Below, piece by piece: positions 34,852 to 44,157 of a stretch of DNA of 64,000 bases. The notes below the pieces were generated by a model. That model did not search any database. It was not told where the DNA came from and saw only the letters and a list, made by a program, of their open reading frames with translations. This DNA is from Neptunicoccus cionae (GTDB taxonomy: Bacteria; Pseudomonadota; Alphaproteobacteria; Rhodobacterales; Rhodobacteraceae): contig NZ_PKOJ01000007.1 of assembly GCF_002860325.1 (NCBI RefSeq), positions 218,995 to 282,994 of the forward strand, written 5' to 3'. The position numbers were made by a program, and so were the translations under genes. Each line of letters opens with the position of its first letter. Within the stretch, counting starts at the first letter, position 1.

Positions 34852-36292
34852 AATCTGTAGCGTCGTATTCTTAAGCTGTACGCCGTTTTCTGCACAGGCG
34901 CAGGGGATCGTCGGGGGCATTACCACCGAAGCAATCCGCACAAGCCAGTTGGATACGGTCCAGACCGACGCTGTGGGCATTCTGAGCCCCTCTCAATCCG
35001 GTATTCCACAGGAGTTCTGGGGCAATAGCGATGTGGCTACGCTTGCCCGTCTGGTTGCTCCTTTTCACGAAGGTGCCTTGCCACAGATCAATGCGCTGTG
35101 GCAGCGGATTGTTCTGAGCGAGGTTGATCCCCCGCAATATATCTCGCAGAAGGGTGCCCTGCTGCTGGCTCGGGTGGATTATCTCATGAATGCCGGTGCG
35201 CTCGAACAGGCAGAGGCCTTGCTGGACCGTGTCGGCGCACAAACCCCCGAGTTGTTTCGCCGGACGTTCGATGTCGGGCTACTGGCCGGTCGGGCCCAGT
35301 CCGCCTGTAACATGATGCTGCGCAACCCGAGCCTGACGCCGGATTTCAAGGCCCGCGTTTTTTGTCTGGCCCGTGCAAATGACTGGTCCGCTGCAGCGTT
35401 GACGCTGACCACGGCCAAAGCACTTGGCCAGATCAGTGATCCTGACGAACACCTGCTTGCCCGTTTTCTTGATCCCGAATTGTTCGAGGAAAGCGCCGCG
35501 CCGCCGCCGCCTTCTCCGCTAACGGCTTTGGATTTTGTCATGCGCGAAGCACTGGCCCTGCCCCGCAGCGGACGCGCACTGCCACTGGCCTTTCTCCACG
35601 GCGATTTGCAAAGCCAGACCGGATGGCGCAATCAGGTACTGGCGACCGAAAGGCTTGTTCGGTCCGGCGCAATCCCGCCCGATCGGCTGATCTCTTTGTA
35701 TCAAGACGGAGAGCCGGCCGCCTCCGGTGGTATCTGGGTCCGGATTTCTGCTGTTCAGAACCTGATCGAAGCAATTGACAGAAATGACGCAGAGGCGATC
35801 TCCAAAGCGCTGCCAGATGCCTATCGCACCCTGCGAGCGGTTGGACTGGAGTTTATTCTTGCCGATCTGGCAGCAGATGATCTGCGGGATATGGAGCTTT
35901 CGCCAAAAGCCGCGTCGATCCGATACCGGCTTTGGTTGACCCAAACCGATTACGCAGACCTGACATTTGAATATACACCACAGCACGACACGGAAGCATT
36001 TTTGCAGGCCATCGCTCAGGGTCAGGCTTTGCCAAATCCGCAGAACGATATTGAAGCAGCTGTAAAAGCCGCTTTTGATGGAACGACACTGGATGTTTCA
36101 GCGGTTACGGATGCACGGCAGGGCCGGTTCGGCGAGGCGATCCTGCGCTCCACGACTGACCTGATTGCATCACGTTACGCCGATCCGCTGGCGGTAGAGG
36201 CCAGCCTGTCAGCGCTGGTGCTGGCGGGCATGGAAGACGACGCCCGACAGATTGCATTGGCGGTTCTGTTGCAAAAAGCCCGTCAGATATGA
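34838..36292 (+). CDS. Exported alpha-helical protein of unknown function
   Basis: 484 residues from a TTG start at 34838 overlapping the end of the small membrane protein. An N-terminal hydrophobic segment ending SAQA (about residue 22) looks like a signal peptide. The rest is alanine/leucine-rich helical sequence of TPR-like spacing without a clear motif, and a short proline run (APPPPSPLT) near residue 215. The stop overlaps the xerD start by four bases. Conserved hypothetical; an envelope role is inferred from the signal sequence. Confidence 0.7.
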   Translation: MTTHRICSVVFLSCTPFSAQAQGIVGGITTEAIRTSQLDTVQTDAVGILSPSQSGIPQEFWGNSDVATLARLVAPFHEGALPQINALWQRIVLSEVDPPQYISQKGALLLARVDYLMNAGALEQAEALLDRVGAQTPELFRRTFDVGLLAGRAQSACNMMLRNPSLTPDFKARVFCLARANDWSAAALTLTTAKALGQISDPDEHLLARFLDPELFEESAAPPPPSPLTALDFVMREALALPRSGRALPLAFLHGDLQSQTGWRNQVLATERLVRSGAIPPDRLISLYQDGEPAASGGIWVRISAVQNLIEAIDRNDAEAISKALPDAYRTLRAVGLEFILADLAADDLRDMELSPKAASIRYRLWLTQTDYADLTFEYTPQHDTEAFLQAIAQGQALPNPQNDIEAAVKAAFDGTTLDVSAVTDARQGRFGEAILRSTTDLIASRYADPLAVEASLSALVLAGMEDDARQIALAVLLQKARQI

Positions 36293-37212
36293 TGCAAAAC
36301 TGGATCGAAACCTTTCTCGAAGCCATGTACGCCGAACATGATGCTTCTGAAAACACACTAAAGGCCTATGCCGCCGATCTACGGGAATTTGGCGAATTTC
36401 TGAGCCATGCCGGCACGGATTTTTCACGGGCAACCCGAGACGATGTGGAAGGTTACCTGATATCGCTCGATCAGAGGGGAATGGCACAAGCGACGCGGGC
36501 GCGTCGGCTCTCTTCCTTGCGCCAATTGTTTCGGTTTGCCTTTGAAGAGGGCTGGCGGGAGGATGATCCTGCAACGCAAATCAGAGGCCCCCGCAAGAAG
36601 CGTCATCTGCCCAAAACCCTGAGCGAGGAAGAAGTGGACCGTCTGCTTGAGGCCGCTCAAACCACGGGGCGAAGCGAAACCGACCGGTTACGCAACAGCT
36701 GCCTGATCCAACTTCTCTATGCAACGGGGATGCGCGTCAGCGAGCTGGTTTCGCTGCCGGTCGCGGCTGTAAGGGGCAATCCAGAGATGTTGCTGGTGCG
36801 CGGTAAGGGCGACAAGGAACGGCTGGTACCGCTTTCCCCCCCGGCAAAGATGGCAGTTGCCGTATGGTTGGAGCGACGCGACAGGGATGAGGAGACCGCG
36901 CGCCTAAAGGGGAAACAACCCTCGCGGTTCCTGTTTCCTTCCAATGGCAAGCTCGGACACCTGACGCGCATCCGGTTTTATACACTGGTGAAGGAATTTG
37001 CTGTCAACGGCGGGGTTAGCCCCGAGTCTGTCACCCCGCACACGCTGCGCCATGCTTTTGCCACCCATCTTCTGGCAGGCGGCGCTGATTTGCGCGTGAT
37101 CCAGATGCTGCTTGGCCACGCGGATGTGGCCACGACGGAGATCTACACCCATGTGCTGGACGATAACCTCAAGAAACTGGTTATGGAGCACCATCCGCTT
37201 GCAGAGAAATAA
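36289..37212 (+). CDS. xerD: Tyrosine recombinase XerD
   Basis: Site-specific recombinase of 307 residues that resolves chromosome dimers at dif with XerC. N-terminal SAM-like core-binding domain (about 1-95), then the catalytic domain with Arg in YATGMRVSEL, Lys in VRGKGDKERLVPL, HTLRHAFATHLL (His and Arg) and the nucleophile Tyr in LGHADVATTEIYTHV. It is far from the RT island and looks like the housekeeping enzyme, not an island integrase. Confidence 0.92.
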   Translation: MMQNWIETFLEAMYAEHDASENTLKAYAADLREFGEFLSHAGTDFSRATRDDVEGYLISLDQRGMAQATRARRLSSLRQLFRFAFEEGWREDDPATQIRGPRKKRHLPKTLSEEEVDRLLEAAQTTGRSETDRLRNSCLIQLLYATGMRVSELVSLPVAAVRGNPEMLLVRGKGDKERLVPLSPPAKMAVAVWLERRDRDEETARLKGKQPSRFLFPSNGKLGHLTRIRFYTLVKEFAVNGGVSPESVTPHTLRHAFATHLLAGGADLRVIQMLLGHADVATTEIYTHVLDDNLKKLVMEHHPLAEK

Positions 37213-37340
37213 CTGCCCGCGCCACACTCCTTGTATTTGACGCCAAACTGACGCGGATGATTGATCCCCCGCCCTATTCCGGTTTATTTGCTAGCAGGTT
37301 AAGATCGCAACAACACAGCCTTTTGTAAGGATAATACCGG

Positions 37341-38657
37341 ATGGATACGGCGCAAACCGCAACCGCGACTATGGACATTAGTGCCTGGCTGACGATCGGG
37401 GGCATTATCTGCCTGCTGGCGATCTCGGCCTTCTTTTCTGGCAGCGAGACTGCCCTGACGGCGGCTTCGCGGGGCAAGCTGCATTCCCTTGCGGACCGCG
37501 GCTCTGCAGGCGCGAGTCGTGCGCTGCGCCTGACTGAAAACTCCGAAAGCCTGATCGGGGCCGTTCTGCTGGGCAACAACCTTGTGAATATCCTTGCCGC
37601 TTCGCTGGCGACAAGCCTGTTTATGCGGCTGTTCGGAGAAAGCGGCGTGGCCCTTGCGACGCTGATCATGACCATTCTGGTACTGGTTTTTGCAGAAGTA
37701 TTGCCGAAAACCTACGCGATCCTTCAATCGGAGAAGGCTGCGACCCATGTCTCTCTTCCGATCACCATAGTCGTGGCGGTTCTGGCACCGGTCGTAAATC
37801 TGGTGCAACTGATCGTGCGGGGCATCCTGCGCGCGCTGGGCGTCAGTGCAGAAGCCGAAAGCGAAGCCTCTGCCGCACAGGCCGAAATCGCAGGGACCAT
37901 CTCCCTTGGCCACGTGGAAGGAACTGTAGACCGCGACGACCGTGACCGTCTTCTTGGCGCGCTGGACCTGAAAGACCGCGAGGTCGAGGAGATCATGTTG
38001 CACCGTTCCGATATGGAAATGGTAGACGCCTCCAATTCACCGCAGGACATTATCAACCAGTGTCTTACATCGCCCCATACCCGCCTGCCCGTCTGGCAGG
38101 ACGATCCCGAGAACATTATCGGCGTTCTTCATGCCAAAGACTTGCTGCGGGCTGTGAACAAGATCCTGCGGGGCGAACAGGATGCCGCGAGCGATCTGGA
38201 CGGGTTCAATGTGCTTGATGTGGCCATGACCCCGTATTTTGTCCCCGAAACCACCACACTTGACGACCAGTTACGCGAATTCCTGCGCCGTAAAACCCAC
38301 TTTGCACTGGTGGTGGACGAATATGGCGCGCTGCAGGGATTGATTACGCTGGAAGATATCATCGAAGAAATTATCGGCGAGATTTCGGACGAACATGATG
38401 TGGACGACCAGCCGACACCCGAGATCGACACGCTCGGCCATTATCTGATTGATGGGGCCATGACGATCCGGGATCTGAACCGCGCGCTGGACTGGTCCCT
38501 TCCCGATGACGAAGCCAATACCGTCGCCGGGCTGGTGATCCACGAAGCCCAGATGATCCCCGATGCCGGACAGGTTTTCGCCTTCCACGGCTTCCGGTTT
38601 GAAATCATCGAACGCGAGCAGAACAAGATCACCCAGTTACGGATCAAACCCCTTTAG
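37341..38657 (+). CDS. CNNM/CorC-family protein (DUF21, CBS pair, CorC domain)
   Basis: Membrane protein of 438 residues in the HlyC/CorC group linked to magnesium or cobalt efflux. Domain order: DUF21 transmembrane region (about 15-195, with SAFFSGSETALTAASRGKL), two CBS motifs (about 215-340) and a C-terminal CorC_HlyC transporter-associated domain (DGAMTIRDLNRAL to the end). It is convergent with the HerA-like gene. Confidence 0.92.
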   Translation: MDTAQTATATMDISAWLTIGGIICLLAISAFFSGSETALTAASRGKLHSLADRGSAGASRALRLTENSESLIGAVLLGNNLVNILAASLATSLFMRLFGESGVALATLIMTILVLVFAEVLPKTYAILQSEKAATHVSLPITIVVAVLAPVVNLVQLIVRGILRALGVSAEAESEASAAQAEIAGTISLGHVEGTVDRDDRDRLLGALDLKDREVEEIMLHRSDMEMVDASNSPQDIINQCLTSPHTRLPVWQDDPENIIGVLHAKDLLRAVNKILRGEQDAASDLDGFNVLDVAMTPYFVPETTTLDDQLREFLRRKTHFALVVDEYGALQGLITLEDIIEEIIGEISDEHDVDDQPTPEIDTLGHYLIDGAMTIRDLNRALDWSLPDDEANTVAGLVIHEAQMIPDAGQVFAFHGFRFEIIEREQNKITQLRIKPL

Positions 38658-38733
38658 GATCATCAAAGCCGCCCCCGTAAAGCCTGTTCTTCTTTCGGGG
38701 GCGGGATATGGATATTTGTTCCAAAAAGAGCGC

Positions 38734-40305
38734 CTATCGTCCCTTAAACAGGCTGCCAAGAATACCGCGCACCAGTGTCTGGCCGGTTTTCGTACCAAGT
38801 TGTCGCGCAAGCGATTTGGCAAAAGTCGTACCCACACTGTCACTGCGGGATCTACGAGTCGTGGTGCTCTTGGTGCGGCTTGATCCACCATCATAACGCC
38901 GTGCGCGCTGGAATTCACGGGCGCGGTCTTCCTCGGCTTTTTCAGCTTCTCCAGCCTGTTGTGCGGCCTGTTCCTGCTTTTCGGCTTCAGCGGCAGCATT
39001 GGCTGCCCGTTCGCGCAGGATTTCAAAGGCGCTTTCCCGATCAACGGCGGCCTCGTAAAGGCCTGCAACGGGGGAAGCGGCAATAACATCCTTGCGCTCC
39101 TGCGCAGTGATCGGTCCGAGTTGCGAGGATGGTGGCCGGATCAACGTACGCTCCACCACGGAAGGCATGCCTTTTTTCTCAAGCGTAGAGACCAACGCTT
39201 CGCCGACGCCGACCTGTGTAATCGCCTCCCGCGTGTCAAACGCGGGATTGGCACGAAAGGTTTCGGCTGCGAGACGCAGCGCTTTCTGGTCTTTTGGTGT
39301 AAAGGCCCGCAGCGCGTGTTGTATCCGGTTTCCCAACTGCCCCAAAATATCGTCAGGCACATCCGCCGGATTTTGCGTTACGAAATACACGCCCACGCCT
39401 TTGGAGCGGATCAGCCGCGCAACCTGCTCCACCTTGTCAAGCAGAGCCTTCGGGGCATCGTCAAACAGCAGATGGGCCTCGTCAAAGAAGAATACCAGTT
39501 TGGGTTTGTCCGGATCGCCGACTTCGGGAAGGGTTTCAAACAGTTCTGAAAGCATCCACAACAGGAAGGTCGCGTAAAGCCGCGGGGATTGCATCAGCTT
39601 GTCTGCCGCAAGAATGTTGATGCGCCCCTGCCCGCCCTGCGTGGTCGAGATCATATGGTTCAGATCGAGCGCCGGCTCCCCGAAAAAGGCATCGGCTCCC
39701 TGATTTTCCAACACCAGAAGCCGCCGCTGGATCGCACCGATCGAACTGCGCGCCACGTTTCCGTATTCCAGCGAGACCGCGTCTTCGTTCTCTCCAAGCC
39801 ACACGAGCATTGCGCGGAGATCTTTCATGTCGAGAAGCGCAAGCCCCTGTTCGTCTGCCACGTGGAAAGCGATATTGAGAACCCCTTCCTGCGCCTCGGT
39901 CAGTTCCATCAGGCGGGAAAGCAACAACGGCCCCATCTCGGATATTGTAGTGCGCACGGGATGGCCCTGTTCGCCGAACAAATCCCAGAAAGTGACCGGA
40001 AATGCGTCATAACCGTAATCGTCAAAACCGATTTTTTCCGCACGGCTGGTGAAGGCTTCATGCAATTTGAAATGCGGCGATCCGGAACCTGCAAGCCCGG
40101 AAAGATCCCCTTTTACGTCCGACAGAATGACCGGAACACCTGCTTGAGAGAAACTTTCTGCCAGAATTTGCAATGTTACGGTTTTGCCCGTACCGGTCGC
40201 CCCCGCAATGAGCCCGTGCCGGTTTGCATATTTTAAAATGAGTGATTGGGGATCAGCATAATCGGGGCCTCCGCCACCGATAAAAAGGGATTTTCCGTCT
40301 TGCAT
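38734..40305 (-). CDS. HerA-like helicase/ATPase (DUF853)
   Basis: FtsK/HerA-type ATPase of 523 residues from ATG 40305 ([15 protein letters not shown]), chosen for GGAG upstream; the longer frame adds 28 unlikely residues. Walker [13 protein letters not shown] and Walker [13 protein letters not shown] are clear. Residues about 425-480 form an Ala/Glu-rich coiled coil ([14 protein letters not shown]...), then a basic tail ([11 protein letters not shown]). These proteins are widespread and their cellular role is poorly known. There is no nearby NurA or defence partner. Confidence 0.88.
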   Translation of the reverse strand: MQDGKSLFIGGGGPDYADPQSLILKYANRHGLIAGATGTGKTVTLQILAESFSQAGVPVILSDVKGDLSGLAGSGSPHFKLHEAFTSRAEKIGFDDYGYDAFPVTFWDLFGEQGHPVRTTISEMGPLLLSRLMELTEAQEGVLNIAFHVADEQGLALLDMKDLRAMLVWLGENEDAVSLEYGNVARSSIGAIQRRLLVLENQGADAFFGEPALDLNHMISTTQGGQGRINILAADKLMQSPRLYATFLLWMLSELFETLPEVGDPDKPKLVFFFDEAHLLFDDAPKALLDKVEQVARLIRSKGVGVYFVTQNPADVPDDILGQLGNRIQHALRAFTPKDQKALRLAAETFRANPAFDTREAITQVGVGEALVSTLEKKGMPSVVERTLIRPPSSQLGPITAQERKDVIAASPVAGLYEAAVDRESAFEILRERAANAAAEAEKQEQAAQQAGEAEKAEEDRAREFQRARRYDGGSSRTKSTTTRRSRSDSVGTTFAKSLARQLGTKTGQTLVRGILGSLFKGR

Positions 40306-40454
40306 AAAGTGAGCTCCTGCCTGTTTGTCGGCAGAATAGCCATTTATCCTCTCGGTGCCACTGCTGAATCGGGCGCAAATTTTGACCATCCGATAAAGAA
40401 ATCGAAGATTAGTTTATACCTAACAGATTACAAACTTTACAAAGCAAGCCACTG

Positions 40455-40483
40455 TTGACGCGGGGAAAATTCTGTCTTAGCGT
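40455..40483 (+). promoter_or_regulatory. Candidate sigma-70 promoter
   Basis: TTGACG (40455-40460), a 17-base spacer and TAGCGT (40478-40483) fit an alphaproteobacterial housekeeping promoter on the plus strand. It points at the hairpin-containing stretch that follows and at the IalB-family gene. Confidence 0.4.
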
Positions 40484-40489
40484 GCCTTT

Positions 40490-40580
40490 ACAAATGATCG
40501 GCTAGTCCGACGGGGAGAACTGCAAACGCAGAATTGAAGACGCTTAGGAGAACACTCCAAGCGTCTTCTTCGCTCTTGAT
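40490..40580 (+). ncRNA. Candidate small RNA or leader with a long hairpin
   Basis: The gap between the divergent HerA-like gene and the IalB-family gene (454 bases) holds a strong hairpin. GAAGACGCTT (40536-40545) pairs with AAGCGTCTTC (40559-40568), and inside it GGAG (40547-40550) pairs with CTCC (40555-40558) around AACA. A small CTGC/GCAG hairpin precedes it. With the promoter at 40455 this could be a small RNA of about 90 bases ending near 40580, where the T-run is weak. The rest of the gap shows nothing identifiable. Confidence 0.45.
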
Positions 40581-40759
40581 CCTTTGCCCATTGCAGCTGC
40601 AAAACAAGAAACAACAGCAGCACCAGACAAAGACACCAGCCCCCGATCGAACAGGTCTTTAATGAGCAAGGCCCCGCGGATCACAAAATTTTTCCTGACA
40701 TTCCGACTAAATCGTTTTATGTAGCACCGAATGATTTGAAACAGCCAAGAGGCATCCTG

Positions 40760-41389
40760 ATGAAGACTACTCTGATCCCCTTTGCACTCGCCGCGTTAAT
40801 GGCCGCTCCGCTGGCTTACGCCCAAGAGACAACTGCCGAAACAGATGCGGCGCAAACCCAGACAGAGGCGCCTGCTGCAGAAGAAAGCACCTCTCTTGAT
40901 AACGAATACAAGGTTGCCGAAGAAAACGCTGCCCCGGAAGAGGGTCAGGGTTACCTCCGTGAGGAACACGGCGAATGGCAGGTTCGTTGCATCAAGGCTG
41001 TTGAGGGTGAAGAAGAAGAGTGCCGCCTGTTCAACCTGCTGAAGGATGAAGATGGCAATACGATTGCCCAGCTGGACATGCAGGCTTTGCCTAAAGGTGG
41101 CAAGGCAGTCGCCGGTGTTGATCTGGCGACACCTCTCGGCTCTCTGCTGACAGCGCAAGTGGTGATGAAAGTCGATTCCGCCAAGGCAAAACGCTATCCC
41201 TATACATGGTGTGACAATCTCGGCTGTTATGCCCGTTTCGGCATGACCGCAGCAGAGATTAACGCGTTGAAAGCGGGCAACAAAGCAGTTGTGACCATTG
41301 CATCTGTAACGGCACCAGACCAGCCGCTTGGATTGGATCTTTCCCTTAGCGGATTTACCGCCGCTTGGAATGCGATTGCACCCAAGTAA
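40760..41389 (+). CDS. Invasion-associated locus B (IalB) family protein
   Basis: Exported protein of 209 residues from ATG 40760, with AAGAGG upstream. Signal peptide about 1-21 (ending AYA), then an acidic Ala/Glu/Thr-rich linker (about 22-75), then the IalB domain with paired cysteines (WQVRCIK, EECRLFNLL, TWCDNLGCYARFGM). In marine alphaproteobacteria the family is common and its role is unclear. A bidirectional terminator follows. Confidence 0.85.
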   Translation: MKTTLIPFALAALMAAPLAYAQETTAETDAAQTQTEAPAAEESTSLDNEYKVAEENAAPEEGQGYLREEHGEWQVRCIKAVEGEEEECRLFNLLKDEDGNTIAQLDMQALPKGGKAVAGVDLATPLGSLLTAQVVMKVDSAKAKRYPYTWCDNLGCYARFGMTAAEINALKAGNKAVVTIASVTAPDQPLGLDLSLSGFTAAWNAIAPK

Positions 41390-41416
41390 GAAAAACTTAC
41401 ACTTGTAAAGTTTCGT

Positions 41417-41442
41417 AAAAAACCCGCTCCGGCGGGTTTTTT
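41417..41442. terminator. Bidirectional terminator between the IalB-family gene and the ketoacyl synthase gene
   Basis: AAACCCGC/GCGGGTTT stem around 41420-41438 with A-run on the left and T-run on the right. It serves convergent genes on both strands. Confidence 0.85.
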
Positions 41443-41452
41443 CATGCGATGA

Positions 41453-42667
41453 TCAAGCGAACCGTTTCAGCGCCAGAACCGCATTCAAGCCCCCGAAAGC
41501 GAAGGCGTTACTGATCGCTACCTTAACGAAGGTTTCACGCGCATCGTTTGCTACAATATCAAGATCACATTCCGGATCAGGCGTGTTGTAGTTTACCGTA
41601 GGCGCTAGAACGCCATCCTTGACCGCCGCTATGCAGGACAGAAGCTCTACCGCACCGGTGCCGCCCATAATATGGCCGTGCATGGATTTTGTGGAAGACA
41701 CGGCAACTTCTTCTGCTGCCGGCCCGAGGGCTGCACGCAGGGCGGCAACTTCGGTCCGGTCATTCACCGCTGTTGCTGTGCCGTGCGCGTTCACATAGCC
41801 GACCTGCGCCGCAGAAAGGCCGCCGTCCGCCAAAGCCCCGCTTATGGCCCGTGCTGCGCCGTCCTGATTGGGGACGACGATATCACCTGCGTCTGCGGTC
41901 ATGGAAAACCCTGCCACTTCAGCCAGAATATCGGCACCACGGGCGCGGGCGTGTTCCAGTTCTTCAAATACGAAAACCGCCGCGCCTTCGCCCTGAACCA
42001 TGCCGTTGCGCGTAGCACAGAACGGCCGGCATCCATCTGAAGACATAACCCGCAAGCCTTCCCAGGCTTTCAACCCGCCAAAGCACAACATGGAATCGCT
42101 TCCTCCGGTCAGCATTACATCTGCCGAACCGCCGCGGATCGCATGAAACGCCTGCCCCATTGCGTGATTGGACGACGCGCAGGCCGTGGCAATGGTATAG
42201 CATGCCCCACGCAGCCCGAAGATCATCGACAGTTGGCTAGATCCTGCATTCATCATCAGGCGTGGTACAACAAACGGATGGACGCGGTTTTTGCCTTCTT
42301 CGTAAACCAGACGATAGTTTTCGTCCTGCGTCTGCAGCCCGCCACCGGCAGAACCGAGAATTACACCGCTGCGCAGGCTGAGCGCATCATCGAAAGCCAG
42401 CCCCGATTGGGCCACAGCCTCGCGGGCTGACAGTACGGCAAACTGGGTGAAGGGGTCAAACAGGGCCAGTTCCGCGCGGGTGAAATGCTCTGAAGGGTCG
42501 TAGCCTTTGATCTGTCCGCCTATCCCGACCGAAAGCCTGTCAGCATTCGGAAACTCCAGCGCGGAAATGGCACATCGCCCTTCCAACATCCCGTCAATGG
42601 TGGTTTTGGCGGTTGCTCCCAGCGCAGAGATCGCGCCCTGTCCGGTGATCACAACACGTCTGGTCAC
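41453..42667 (-). CDS. Beta-ketoacyl-ACP synthase (FabF-like)
   Basis: Condensing enzyme of 404 residues. The catalytic Cys lies in ATACASSNHAMGQAF and the two active-site histidines in VNAHGTATAVNDRTE and STKSMHGHIMGGTGAVEL. It follows a dedicated acyl carrier protein gene by three bases, and lpxD precedes that gene. This suggests a specialised synthase making an acyl group for lipid A, not the housekeeping FabF. The exact chain length is unknown. Confidence 0.9.
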   Translation of the reverse strand: MTRRVVITGQGAISALGATAKTTIDGMLEGRCAISALEFPNADRLSVGIGGQIKGYDPSEHFTRAELALFDPFTQFAVLSAREAVAQSGLAFDDALSLRSGVILGSAGGGLQTQDENYRLVYEEGKNRVHPFVVPRLMMNAGSSQLSMIFGLRGACYTIATACASSNHAMGQAFHAIRGGSADVMLTGGSDSMLCFGGLKAWEGLRVMSSDGCRPFCATRNGMVQGEGAAVFVFEELEHARARGADILAEVAGFSMTADAGDIVVPNQDGAARAISGALADGGLSAAQVGYVNAHGTATAVNDRTEVAALRAALGPAAEEVAVSSTKSMHGHIMGGTGAVELLSCIAAVKDGVLAPTVNYNTPDPECDLDIVANDARETFVKVAISNAFAFGGLNAVLALKRFA

Positions 42668-42670
42668 GGT

Positions 42671-42937
42671 CTATCCTGCTGCTTTCTGCTCGGCGATCAA
42701 CTGGTTGACCGCAGCCGTTATCGCCGCAACTGAAGAGACATCAAACGCAGAGGCTTGGGGATCATTGGCGTTAAAAGGCACCTCAATAGAAAAGGCTTCC
42801 TCGATGGCGAAGATCACCTCGACGACGCCCATGCTGTCGATGCCGATATCTTCAAGACTGGCATCAGCAGAGATATCAGACGGAGACAGCAAAGCCTGTT
42901 CGGCCAGAATTTCGCGGATCTTTTCGCTGACGGACAT
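42671..42937 (-). CDS. Acyl carrier protein
   Basis: 88-residue acidic four-helix carrier protein. The phosphopantetheine serine is in DIGIDSMGVVEVIFAIEEAF. The sequence differs from the housekeeping AcpP consensus (DSLDTVEL), and the longer helix II (EVIFAIEEAFSIEVPF) recalls specialised carriers such as those used for lipid A very-long acyl chains. It sits between lpxD (36 bases) and the ketoacyl synthase (three bases). Confidence 0.9.
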   Translation of the reverse strand: MSVSEKIREILAEQALLSPSDISADASLEDIGIDSMGVVEVIFAIEEAFSIEVPFNANDPQASAFDVSSVAAITAAVNQLIAEQKAAG

Positions 42938-42973
42938 GGTGCACTCTTCTCGTCTTCGGTCTTGGCCCTTTGA

Positions 42974-44068
42974 TTACCCAGTTTCGTCGGACTTGAAAAC
43001 AGTCTTTTCCAGTCTGGCAACCTTTGCGACCAGTCGCGGCAGACGCCGCAACGCCTTGTAGGATTCAATGTTCAGATCCATTTTCATCGCCGGATTGCCC
43101 ATCATCAGGCGACCGGAGGGCACATTACTGGAAATACCAGACTTGCCCGCAGCGATGACGTCGGACCCGATCGTGATATGATCCGCCACGCCGACCTGAC
43201 CGCCCAGCACCACGCGGTCCCCGATTTTGGTGCTGCCTGCAACGCCGACCTGACCGCACAGCAGACAGTTCTGCCCGACACTTACGTTATGGCCCACATG
43301 CACCAGATTATCGAGTTTGGTGCCATCCCCGATCACTGTATTGGCAATTGTACCACGGTCTATCGTGGCATTGGCGCCGACTTCCACCCGATCGCCAAGA
43401 ATGACCGAGCCTAGCGAGTTGATCCGCGCAAACCCTTCGGTCTGGCTTGCCTGCGTGATCTGCCCCGTTGCGCGGGCCTCTTCCACTGCGCCGGGTTTCG
43501 GGGTGACATAAGAAAAACCGTCGACACCGATGGCCGCCCCTTGCTGAGCGTAAAAACTGTGGCCGATCACCACCCGCGCACCGATGTGGGCGCCTTGATA
43601 GATCGTTGCATTATCCCCGATCCGCGCGTCCCGTCCGATGGACACATGGCTGGCAATCCGCGCGTTCGCACCAATCACAGCCCCCGAACCGATCACCACA
43701 AATGGACCGACAGAGGCATTCTCGCCGATCTGCGCGCTCGGGTCGATCAAGGCGGTCGGGTGGATACCTTCGGGAATGTCAGGCACATGTTCAAACACCC
43801 TTGTGACACCTGACAACACATAGCGTGAACGGGGCGCAAAAATGGCTGCCTTCAGCCCCAACGCCTGCCAGTCGGCCCCTTCCCACAGGATCGCAGCCTG
43901 CGCATTCCCCGCTTGTAGCGGCTCTGCATAGCTGGGTTCCATCGCAAGGGCCAGTTGGTCCGCCTGTGCATTGGCCGGTTCCGCCACTGAAACCACCTGA
44001 AGGGCCGTGTCGCCAACAGCCTCTGCGCCGAGTTCCGATGCGATCTGCTTAATAGTAAATCTGGCCAC
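42974..44068 (-). CDS. lpxD: UDP-3-O-acylglucosamine N-acyltransferase
   Basis: Lipid A enzyme that adds a hydroxyacyl chain from ACP to UDP-3-O-acylglucosamine. 364 residues: N-terminal uridine-binding domain (about 1-100), then a left-handed beta helix of hexapeptide repeats (about 105-320; for example IGENASVGPFVVIGSGAVIG), the catalytic His region NLVHVGHNVSVG, and a C-terminal helix. Co-location with a private acyl carrier protein and synthase links all three to envelope lipid synthesis. Confidence 0.9.
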   Translation of the reverse strand: MARFTIKQIASELGAEAVGDTALQVVSVAEPANAQADQLALAMEPSYAEPLQAGNAQAAILWEGADWQALGLKAAIFAPRSRYVLSGVTRVFEHVPDIPEGIHPTALIDPSAQIGENASVGPFVVIGSGAVIGANARIASHVSIGRDARIGDNATIYQGAHIGARVVIGHSFYAQQGAAIGVDGFSYVTPKPGAVEEARATGQITQASQTEGFARINSLGSVILGDRVEVGANATIDRGTIANTVIGDGTKLDNLVHVGHNVSVGQNCLLCGQVGVAGSTKIGDRVVLGGQVGVADHITIGSDVIAAGKSGISSNVPSGRLMMGNPAMKMDLNIESYKALRRLPRLVAKVARLEKTVFKSDETG

Positions 44069-44111
44069 ATTGCCCCCGAAGTTTGCGTTGTATTGCGGTC
44101 TTTTAACGAAA

Positions 44112-44135
44112 ACGGGCGCCTGTTCCGGCGCCCGT
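44112..44135 (-). terminator. Terminator downstream of the L,D-transpeptidase gene
   Basis: ACGGGCGCC/GGCGCCCGT is a perfect 9-bp stem with a six-base loop. On the minus strand it is followed by TTTTCGTTAAAA, so it ends transcription of the gene at 44158-45765. Confidence 0.7.
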
Positions 44136-44157
44136 CCTTCCGAAATCTGAAGCGGTT

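Noticed and set aside
36289..37212. XerD-like recombinase as the integrase of the tRNA-Gly island
   Set aside because: It lies 10 kb away outside the repeats, in an operon with housekeeping-type neighbours, and has the length and motifs of chromosomal XerD.
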